Source: DASZCR01 sp035942915 (GTDB lineage: Bacteria; Acidobacteriota; Blastocatellia; Pyrinomonadales; Pyrinomonadaceae). Taken from it: a stretch of DNA of 10,852 nucleotides. Under the pieces are notes generated by a model. The model saw only the letters and a list, made by a program, of their open reading frames with translations, did not search any database and was not told where the DNA came from. Positions within the stretch are counted from its first letter, which is position 1. Each line of letters begins with the position of its first letter. Shown piece by piece: positions 1 to 6,107 of this stretch. The position numbers were made by a program, and so were the translations under genes. The DNA is taken from positions 1-10,852 of the forward strand of contig DASZCR010000124.1 of assembly GCA_035942915.1 (NCBI GenBank), written 5' to 3'.

Positions 1-943
1 GCACTACGACGAGCCGTTCGCCGACCCGTCGTCGCTGCCCACCTACATGGTCTCGAAGATGGCGCGCGAGCACGTGACGGTGGTGCTGACGGGGGACGGC
101 GGGGACGAGGTCTTCGCCGGCTACACCCGCTACGTGACCGACCGCAAGCGCAGCGCCTTCGGCCGCGTGCCGGGGCCCGTGCGGAGGGGCGTGATGCGGC
201 CGTTCGCGCGGCAGCTCCCCCACGGCGCGTGGGGGCGGAACTTCATCCACAACGTCTCGCTCGACCCGCTCGCGCGCTATTTCGACAGCGTCTCGGCCTT
301 CGGCGCGCTCGGCAAAGACGCGCTCTACGCGCACGCCTTCCGCGAGCGCCTCAACGGCGACGGCGGCGCAGAGGGCGGTGTGCTCGCACGCTTCCGCAGA
401 CACGCCGCGCGCGTCACTTCCGGCGAGCCGCTCGACGCGCTGCTCTATCTCGACAGCAAGACCTACTTGCCGGGAGACATCCTCACCAAAGTTGACCGCA
501 TGAGCATGGCCGTCTCGCTCGAAGCGCGCGTTCCGCTCCTTGACCATCGGCTTATCGAGTTCGTCACGCGCATCCCCGCGTCCTTGAAGATGCGCGACGG
601 GGAGACGAAATACATCTTCAAGCGCGCCGTGCGCGGGCTTGTGCCCGACGAGATTTTAGACCGACCGAAGCAGGGCTTCGGCGTCCCCGTGCAGGAGTGG
701 ATTAACGAGGAGTTGCGCGAACGCATCCGCGAGACGCTGACCTCGCGCCGCGCACGCGAGCGCGGATACTTCGACAGCGCCTATGTCGAATTACTGTTTG
801 ACGAACACGGGCGCGGCCGCCGAGACCATTCGACGCGTCTGTGGACGCTCTTCATGCTCGAACTCTGGCATCGCGCCTTCGCCGACCGCGACGCGCACGC
901 GCCGACGAACGCTTGTGAGACGGCCGCGACGATTCCGGCCTGA
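1..943 (+). CDS. Asparagine synthase-type glutamine amidotransferase, 3' part only (5' truncated by window edge)
   Basis: The reading frame is open from the left edge (first whole codon at base 2) to TGA at 941-943, giving about 313 residues. This is the C-terminal synthetase half of an AsnB-family enzyme. The opening HYDEPFADPSS is characteristic of the family. LTGDGGDE at visible residues 29-36 is the second nucleotide-binding segment. The stretch TKVDRMSMAVSLEARVPLLD and the later RPKQGFGVPVQEW are family signatures. The missing N-terminal part should hold the Cys2 glutaminase domain and the SGG(I/V)DSS PP-loop. Family members use glutamine and ATP to amidate a carboxylate: aspartate in true asparagine synthetase, or sugar uronates and other acceptors in polysaccharide loci. 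With a second copy at 6108 and glycosyltransferases around it, a role in modifying a glycan is more likely than housekeeping asparagine synthesis, but the acceptor cannot be read from sequence. The internal ATG at 47 is not the start, since family sequence continues upstream of it. Confidence 0.93.
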   Translation, partial: HYDEPFADPSSLPTYMVSKMAREHVTVVLTGDGGDEVFAGYTRYVTDRKRSAFGRVPGPVRRGVMRPFARQLPHGAWGRNFIHNVSLDPLARYFDSVSAFGALGKDALYAHAFRERLNGDGGAEGGVLARFRRHAARVTSGEPLDALLYLDSKTYLPGDILTKVDRMSMAVSLEARVPLLDHRLIEFVTRIPASLKMRDGETKYIFKRAVRGLVPDEILDRPKQGFGVPVQEWINEELRERIRETLTSRRARERGYFDSAYVELLFDEHGRGRRDHSTRLWTLFMLELWHRAFADRDAHAPTNACETAATIPA

Positions 944-973
944 GCCGCGCTCTCTTGACGAGGACTCTTTCCC

Positions 974-2155
974 GTGAGCTTCAACGTGCTACAACTCGTC
1001 GGCAGTTTCCAGCAGGGCGGCTCGGAGCGCCAAGCCCTGCAACTGGCGCGTCTGCTGGCAGAGGACGGCCGCTGTCGCGTCTCTCTGGCGACGCTCGACG
1101 CAGAGGGCGTGCTGCGCGCCGACGCCGAACGGCTCGGCCTCGGAGAGATTCCCGAATATCGTCTGACGAGCTTCTACAACCGCAACGCTCTCACGCAAGT
1201 CCGCCGCTTTGCCGCCTACCTGCGCGAGCATGACATCAATGTTGTCCACGCGCACGACTTCTACACGAACATCTTCGGGATGGCAGCCGCCGCGCTGGCG
1301 CGCGTCCCGGCGCGCATCGCCTCGAAGCGCGAAACGACCGGGATGCGGACGACGGCGCAGAGCTTCGTGCAGCGCCGCGCCTACGCGCTCGCGCACGCCG
1401 TTGTCGTCAACTCAGAGGCCGTGCGCCGCAGCCTCGTCTCGGAAGGCGTGCGCGACGAGAAGATAGTGACCATCTACAACGGCCTCGACGCGGCGCGCGT
1501 GACGCCGCCGCACGGCTTAACGCGCGAGGCGGCACTGGCCTCCTTCGGCTTGCCGACCGACGCGGGCTTGAAGTTCGTGACCATCGTCGCCAACCTGCGC
1601 CATGCGGTGAAAGACCATCCGACGTTCCTGCGCGCCGCGCGCGTGGTGAAGGAGCGTGTGGCGGATGCGCGTTTCGTCGTCGCCGGAGAGGGTGAGTTGA
1701 CGGAGGCGATGCGCGCTCTGGCGTCCGAGTTGGGGCTTGCGCAGGAGGTCTTCTTCACGGGGCGGTGCGAGCGACCGGCCGAGTTGCTGTACGCCTCGGA
1801 CGTGTGCGTGCTCAGTTCACGCGCCGAAGGGTTTTCAAATTCGATTCTTGAATACATGGCGGCGGCGCGTCCGGTCGTCGTCACGGACGTAGGCGGCGCG
1901 CGCGAGGCGGTTAGAGAGGGAGAGACGGGTTACATCGTCGCGCCGGGCGATGCGGAGGCTTTGGGCGCGCGCGTCGCGTCTTTGTTGGAAGACGCGGAGG
2001 GCGCGCGGCGGATGGGCGAGCGCGGGCGACAGGTGATTGGCGAGAAGTTTACGTGCGAGGCTCAACTGGGTCGCACGCTCGGACTGTATGAACGGCTGCT
2101 CGCCGGTCGGCGAGTGGCAGACTCGCGCGCGGAGTTGACGCGCCGCAAGGCTTGA
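974..2155 (+). CDS. Glycosyltransferase, GT4-type (GT-B fold)
   Basis: This 393-residue protein has the usual length for GT4 enzymes. It probably transfers a sugar from a nucleotide donor onto a lipid-linked glycan at the cytoplasmic face of the inner membrane. The N-terminal Rossmann domain opens with NVLQLVGSFQQGGSERQA (residues 4-21), the glycine-rich acceptor-side loop typical of the family, and has VVHAHDFYTN further in. The C-terminal domain has the GEGEL and FTGR segments and the EX7E motif, with Glu285 and Glu293 in AEGFSNSILEYMA, followed by GGAREAV and GETGYIV. The start is GTG at 974, placed by the N-terminal beta-strand and by GAGGA (960-964) nine bases upstream. It lies 30 bp after the amidotransferase and 12 bp before the next gene, so is probably co-transcribed. 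Donor and acceptor are unknown. It resembles the second sugar transferase of exosortase-associated EPS loci (TIGR03088-like), but that subfamily call is a guess. Confidence 0.92.
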   Translation: MSFNVLQLVGSFQQGGSERQALQLARLLAEDGRCRVSLATLDAEGVLRADAERLGLGEIPEYRLTSFYNRNALTQVRRFAAYLREHDINVVHAHDFYTNIFGMAAAALARVPARIASKRETTGMRTTAQSFVQRRAYALAHAVVVNSEAVRRSLVSEGVRDEKIVTIYNGLDAARVTPPHGLTREAALASFGLPTDAGLKFVTIVANLRHAVKDHPTFLRAARVVKERVADARFVVAGEGELTEAMRALASELGLAQEVFFTGRCERPAELLYASDVCVLSSRAEGFSNSILEYMAAARPVVVTDVGGAREAVREGETGYIVAPGDAEALGARVASLLEDAEGARRMGERGRQVIGEKFTCEAQLGRTLGLYERLLAGRRVADSRAELTRRKA

Positions 2156-2167
2156 AGAAGTAGAGCG

Positions 2168-2656
2168 ATGGAGAGGCAGGTCGTCGGAATTTTTCATAAC
2201 CCGTGGCGGTCGGAATACGACCCGCACCGCTCTGTGGCGGAACTCTATCGGCGCGCCGTCTGGCTCAAGTCGAACCCGCGCGACGAAGAGTATATGAAGG
2301 CACTCTTCAGCGAGCGTTATCCGGCGGGCGAGTTTGTCAACATCGACCGCGACGCAGATTGGCAAGCACATCTCGCGGCGGCCGAGACGGTCGTCCTGTT
2401 GTACCCGGACGCCATCGGCCTGCACTTCGCGCCGGTCGAGTCGGCCGTCCTGAAGGGCAGAAAGAGCGAGGCGGTGGAGGTGCGCGTGCTGAACGGCCGC
2501 AGACGAGATTTCGTGTGGAGCAGCCGCGTGCGGCGCGAGTTGCGTTGGCGTCGTCTGGCCGAGCGGGCGATGCTGGGAGAGGCGCTGATGATTGTCGGCT
2601 TCGTCGTCATCACCCCGTTCTTCGTGGCGGCAGACTTCGTAAGGGGGCGGAGATGA
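2168..2656 (+). CDS. Small protein of unknown family with C-terminal membrane anchor
   Basis: I do not recognise this 162-residue protein. It opens with a hydrophobic strand and a motif-like loop (VVGIFHNPWRSEYDPH, residues 5-20) and has an acidic and aromatic middle. A second strand-turn-helix follows (ETVVLLYPDAIGLHFAPVES, residues 73-92), reminiscent of a small alpha/beta domain. A strongly basic stretch (about residues 111-134, many Arg) precedes one hydrophobic segment at about 138-157 (LMIVGFVVITPFFVAADFV), leaving only a few basic residues at the C-terminus. By the positive-inside rule the soluble part would face the cytoplasm, making it a tail-anchored protein. It starts 12 bp after the glycosyltransferase. 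Its TGA overlaps the methyltransferase ATG (ATGA, 2653-2656), so the two are probably translationally coupled. GC-rich third positions match its neighbours, supporting a real gene. A role as a membrane tether or partner for the glycosyltransferase or methyltransferase is possible but unproven. Confidence 0.85.
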   Translation: MERQVVGIFHNPWRSEYDPHRSVAELYRRAVWLKSNPRDEEYMKALFSERYPAGEFVNIDRDADWQAHLAAAETVVLLYPDAIGLHFAPVESAVLKGRKSEAVEVRVLNGRRRDFVWSSRVRRELRWRRLAERAMLGEALMIVGFVVITPFFVAADFVRGRR

Positions 2657-3531
2657 GCAACCCGAAGCCGGACGTGCGCGACGTACAGGAGTGGTGGGCT
2701 GAGAACCCGATGACCTACGGCGCGACGCACGGCCAGACCGAATACGCAGACGCGCGTTACGAAGCTGGCTCGCGCGAATTCTTCGAGCGGCTCGACCGCG
2801 AGTTTTATAGTTGGAACACGCCGCTGCATGAGGAAGGGCGTCCCTTCGGCCGACTCTTTCCCTACGACCTCTACGGCGCAACACACGCGCGCGTGTTGGA
2901 AGTGGGCTGCGGTCTGGGAACGATGGCGATGAACTGGGCGCGGCAGGGCGCACGCGTGACGGCTGTTGACCTGAACCCGACCTCGATTGAGATGACGCGC
3001 AAGCGTTTCGCGCTCCACCAACTCGAAGGAGAGATAGGTCTGGCAGACGCGCGCTCGCTGCCGCTGCCGGACGAAGCCTTCGACTACGTTTACTCGTGGG
3101 GCGTGCTGCATCATTCGCCGAATCTGGAACAGTCCATCAACGAACTGATGCGCGTGCTGCGCCCCGGCGGCGGCTTCGGCATCATGCTCTATAACCGGCG
3201 GTCGATACTCTATTGGTACAGCATCAAGTATCTGCAAGGTTATCTTCATTACGAAGACAAATTTCTCAAGCCTCTGGAACTGGCGAGCCGCTACGGCGAC
3301 GGCGACACGCAGGAGGGCAACCCGCACACGTGGCCGGTCACGTCTGAGGAGGCCGCAGAGTTGTTGCGCCCGCATAGCCGCGACGTGCAGGTCAAACGTC
3401 TGGGGACGGAGTTGGATAATATCTTTCGCCAGATGTTGCCGTTTGTCGGCCGCGCCGTGCCGCGCGTGGCGCGCAAGGCGTGGGCGCGTCGCTACGGTTG
3501 GAGCTTATGGATTCACGGTCATAAGAACTAA
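2653..3531 (+). CDS. Class I SAM-dependent methyltransferase
   Basis: This 292-residue protein carries the Rossmann methyltransferase motifs in order. Motif I is VLEVGCGLG at residues 81-89. The acidic residue after the second strand is Asp106 (in VTAVDLNP), expected to contact the ribose of SAM. These are followed by LADARSLPLPDEAFDYVYSW, then GVLHHSPN and the VLRPGGGFGIMLYN strand, as in the Methyltransf_11 group. The N-terminal VQEWWAENPMTYG is seen in methyltransferases of polysaccharide and secondary-metabolite loci. The start is ATG 2653, overlapping the preceding stop as ATGA, with AAGGGGG (2641-2647) five bases upstream. The frame stays open back to 2203, but that would overlap the 162-residue gene almost entirely and add residues with no family resemblance. 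In this setting it probably methylates a sugar hydroxyl or a glycan-lipid intermediate. The substrate cannot be told from sequence. Confidence 0.93.
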   Translation: MSNPKPDVRDVQEWWAENPMTYGATHGQTEYADARYEAGSREFFERLDREFYSWNTPLHEEGRPFGRLFPYDLYGATHARVLEVGCGLGTMAMNWARQGARVTAVDLNPTSIEMTRKRFALHQLEGEIGLADARSLPLPDEAFDYVYSWGVLHHSPNLEQSINELMRVLRPGGGFGIMLYNRRSILYWYSIKYLQGYLHYEDKFLKPLELASRYGDGDTQEGNPHTWPVTSEEAAELLRPHSRDVQVKRLGTELDNIFRQMLPFVGRAVPRVARKAWARRYGWSLWIHGHKN

Positions 3532-3566
3532 GGAGCAGCAGGACGAGAGGGCGTTCGAGAGAGACG

Positions 3567-6047
3567 ATGAGCGGGGCGTGGGCAAAACTGAAGAAACTCA
3601 AGGGGCGCGGCCTCGACGAGTTGCGCGTGCGTAGCGCGCAGGCGGCGCACGCCTTCGCGGAGCGACGCGGCTGGTCGCCGCAGTCGCGCGTGCCCTCCGA
3701 CGCCTCCTTCTTCAAACTGCTCGACAGCGCGCACCACGCGACGACGGCCGAGACGTTACACGCACATTTCCGCACGCGCCCGGCGCGCTTCTTCGACTCG
3801 TTCACAGACCGCGAACGCACGCGCGCGCTTCTCCGCACGCGTTTCGGTCAGGAGGCCGAAGCCGCTCTGCTGGCGCGCGCCGAGCGCCTCGTTGCAGGTC
3901 GCTTCGACCTCTTGGGCTTCTGCGACCTCGACTTCGGTTCACCGCCCGACTGGCATCTCGAACCGCTCTCGCGCAAACGCGCGCCGCGCGCACATTGGAG
4001 TCGGATAGATTATCTGAACGCCGACGCTGTCGGCGACAAAAAGATTACGTGGGAGCTTAACCGTCATCAGTACTTCATGGTGCTCGGTCGCGCCTACTGG
4101 CGCACGGGCGACGAGCGTTACGCGCGTCTCTTCGCCGAACATCTCGCCTCTTGGACTGAAGAGAATCCGCCGAAGGTCGGCATCAACTGGACGAGCAGTC
4201 TCGAAGTCTCCTATCGCGCGATAGCTTGGCTCTGGGCGCTGCACCTGTTTAGAGACTCGGCCGCGCTGACGCCGGAACTGCTCCTGCGCGCGTTCAAGTT
4301 CATCTACCTGCACGCGCGCCACCTCGAAACCTATCTCTCCACCTACTTCAGCCCGAACACGCACCTGACGGGCGAGGCGCTCGGCCTCTACTACATCGGC
4401 ACGGCGCTGCCGGAGTTGCGCGCCTCGGCGCGCTGGCGCGAGCGCGGCGCGCAAATCCTTCTCGCCGAACTCGCACGACAGGTCAGACCCGACGGCGTCT
4501 ACTACGAACAGACGACCTTCTATCATCGCTACACGACGGACATCTACGCGCACTTCTACGCGCTCGCGCGCGCGACAGACGCCGCTCTTGAGACGGGCGC
4601 GCTCGCCGAGAGACTTTCGGCGATGCTCGACTTCATGCTTTACGCGACGCGCCCGGAAGGGACGACGCCCTTTTTCGGAGACGACGACGGCGGCCGCCTC
4701 GTCTGGCTCGACGAGCGACCGCTCACGGACTTCCGCCCGACGCTCGCCAACGGGGCGGCGCTCTTTGCGCGTCCAGACTACAAGTTTGTCGCAGGCGACG
4801 CGACCGAAGAGACACTGTGGCTGCTCGGCGCGGACGGACTTGCCGCCTACGACGCGCTCGCCGCACGCGCGCCCGCAGAGACTTCGCGCGCCTTCCCCGA
4901 CGGCGGCTTCTACATCATGCGCGACGCGTGGACGCGCGAGAGCAACTTCCTCATGATTGACTGCGGCCCGCACGGCGCGCTCAACTGCGGCCACGCGCAC
5001 GCCGACGCGCTCTCCTTCGACCTCTCTGCGCGCGGGCGCGCACTCGTCATCGACCCCGGCACATACACCTACACCGGCTCGGCCGAACTGCGCGACTATT
5101 TTCGTTCGTCTGCGGCGCACAACGCGCTCATGGTTGACGGACAGTCTTCGTCCATCCCCGGCACGACCTTCCAGTGGCGTCAGATTGCCGCGGCCGAGAC
5201 GCGACGCTGGATTTCGACCGCGCGCTTCGACTACTTCGAGGGCACGCACGACGGCTACGCGCGCCTGCAACCGCCGGTCACCTGCACGCGCTCGCTGCTC
5301 TTTCTCAAGGCGGGCGGCTACTGGGTCGTCCGCGACACGGCCGAGACGACCGGCGCGCACGATTACGAGGCGCGTCTGCACTTCATGCCCGACAGCAACC
5401 CTCGCGTCGAACAGGCCGGAGAGACCTTCGTTCTGCGCGCGGGCGCAGACGAGCGTGGCGCGGGCGGCCTCGACATCTATGCGCCCGCCAGCGATGGCGC
5501 GTGGAAGAAGCAGGACGGCTGGTACTCGGAGTGTTACGGCCGACGCGTCTCGACGACGGTGCTCGCGCGCAGGACGCGCGCCGACGGACGACGAGAGTTT
5601 GTCTCCTTCCTCGTCCCGCGCGTCGCCGCCGCCGCCGTAGAGGCACGCGCGTCTGCGTCGCAGCGCGTCTTCGAGATTAGCGCGGTCGGCGGTCGCGCCT
5701 TCGTCCACGACCATGCGGACGCGGTGGGCGTGCGCGCGCGCGACTTGCTGCTCGTCGGCGACGGCCGTCACAAAGTTTCGACGAGCAACTTCGTCTCGGA
5801 TTTCGCGTGGACGTGGGCGCGCTTTGCGGGCGACGCCTCAGAGCCGGACGAACTGCTGCTGATTGACGGGCGCGAGTTGTCGGTCGGCGGTCAGCGCGTG
5901 GTGCGCGCGCGCGGCAATGCGACGCGGGTCGGTTATCTGTTCGCGCGCCGTGCGGGCGGCGCGGGCGAGTGGCAGGTGGAGACGGACGCCGACGCCGATT
6001 TCCTGTCTGATGCGCTCGGCGCGAAGCAGGCGGCCGTCGGCCGCTAG
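3567..6047 (+). CDS. Heparinase II/III-family protein (polysaccharide-lyase-like)
   Basis: This 826-residue protein has the two-part architecture of heparinase II/III and PL12/15/17/21 enzymes. The N-terminal alpha/alpha-barrel is marked by NRHQYF, GINWTSSLEVSYRA and SPNTHLTGEALGLYY. It includes the Asn-x-His of NTH (N264, H266), comparable to the Asn-His pair of alginate lyase Alg17C, and YYEQTTFYHRY (312-322). The C-terminal beta-sandwich domain starts near GGFYIMRDAW and has NCGHAHADALSF (H476, H478, D480), DPGTYTYTG (Tyr500, Tyr502) and SSAAHNALMVDG (H518). Such enzymes cleave uronic-acid-containing polysaccharides by beta-elimination. The N-terminus (MSGAWAKLKKLKGRGLDELR) is basic and not a signal peptide, so export is not evident. 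Similar proteins are common in EPS biosynthesis loci, where they may edit or turn over the polymer. Substrate preference is unknown; mannuronate-containing glycan is suggested by the downstream AlgD-like gene. The start at ATG 3567 has a purine-rich leader and a 35-bp gap from the methyltransferase. Confidence 0.9.
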   Translation: MSGAWAKLKKLKGRGLDELRVRSAQAAHAFAERRGWSPQSRVPSDASFFKLLDSAHHATTAETLHAHFRTRPARFFDSFTDRERTRALLRTRFGQEAEAALLARAERLVAGRFDLLGFCDLDFGSPPDWHLEPLSRKRAPRAHWSRIDYLNADAVGDKKITWELNRHQYFMVLGRAYWRTGDERYARLFAEHLASWTEENPPKVGINWTSSLEVSYRAIAWLWALHLFRDSAALTPELLLRAFKFIYLHARHLETYLSTYFSPNTHLTGEALGLYYIGTALPELRASARWRERGAQILLAELARQVRPDGVYYEQTTFYHRYTTDIYAHFYALARATDAALETGALAERLSAMLDFMLYATRPEGTTPFFGDDDGGRLVWLDERPLTDFRPTLANGAALFARPDYKFVAGDATEETLWLLGADGLAAYDALAARAPAETSRAFPDGGFYIMRDAWTRESNFLMIDCGPHGALNCGHAHADALSFDLSARGRALVIDPGTYTYTGSAELRDYFRSSAAHNALMVDGQSSSIPGTTFQWRQIAAAETRRWISTARFDYFEGTHDGYARLQPPVTCTRSLLFLKAGGYWVVRDTAETTGAHDYEARLHFMPDSNPRVEQAGETFVLRAGADERGAGGLDIYAPASDGAWKKQDGWYSECYGRRVSTTVLARRTRADGRREFVSFLVPRVAAAAVEARASASQRVFEISAVGGRAFVHDHADAVGVRARDLLLVGDGRHKVSTSNFVSDFAWTWARFAGDASEPDELLLIDGRELSVGGQRVVRARGNATRVGYLFARRAGGAGEWQVETDADADFLSDALGAKQAAVGR
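6030..6044 (+). repeat. Short perfect GC inverted repeat at the 3' end of the heparinase-like gene
   Basis: GCGGCC and GGCCGC flank a three-base loop (GTC) just before the TAG at 6045-6047, giving a 6-bp all-GC stem. No T-run follows, so it is not a standard intrinsic terminator. It lies within the last codons (AAVGR) and may simply reflect GC-rich coding sequence, but it sits next to a stronger stem-loop at 6063-6097. Confidence 0.4.
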
Positions 6048-6062
6048 AGGGAAGGGACAGGG

Positions 6063-6097
6063 GCTGCGTGCGCGAAAGACTGAAGAGCGCGCGCAGC
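6063..6097 (+). promoter_or_regulatory. Intergenic stem-loop just upstream of the second amidotransferase
   Basis: Bases 6063-6073 (GCTGCGTGCGC) pair with 6087-6097 (GCGCGCGCAGC) as an 11-bp stem with one G-U wobble (6069/6091) around a 13-base A-rich loop (6074-6086). The stem ends ten bases before the ATG at 6108. There is no T-tract on either strand, so it is not an intrinsic terminator. No clear Shine-Dalgarno lies at normal distance from the ATG, because the purine-rich GAAGAG falls in the loop and stem base. It could affect translation, processing or stability of the transcript between the two genes. Function is inferred from structure only. Confidence 0.4.
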
Positions 6098-6107
6098 ATG
6101 AAAACAG

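Noticed and set aside
47..943. ATG 47 as the true start of the first gene
   Set aside because: Bases 2-46 encode HYDEPFADPSS and adjoining residues, which belong to the conserved AsnB synthetase domain. The gene is cut by the window edge.
2203..2652. 150-residue N-terminal extension of the methyltransferase
   Set aside because: It would overlap the 162-residue gene in another frame, is Arg/Gly-rich with no domain, and the ATGA overlap at 2653 with a purine-rich leader gives a proper start.
1835..2953. 372-codon open frame on the - strand across three + genes
   Set aside because: It crosses several gene boundaries, has very Arg-rich low-complexity sequence and shows no family resemblance.
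3939..5771. 610-codon open frame on the - strand inside the heparinase-like gene
   Set aside because: Strong GC third-position bias of the + gene removes stops from the antisense frame. The translation is Arg/Val/Ala-rich with no recognisable domain, while the + strand carries clear family motifs.
6063..6097. Stem-loop as a rho-independent terminator
   Set aside because: No T-run follows the stem on either strand, and the next gene begins ten bases later in the same direction.
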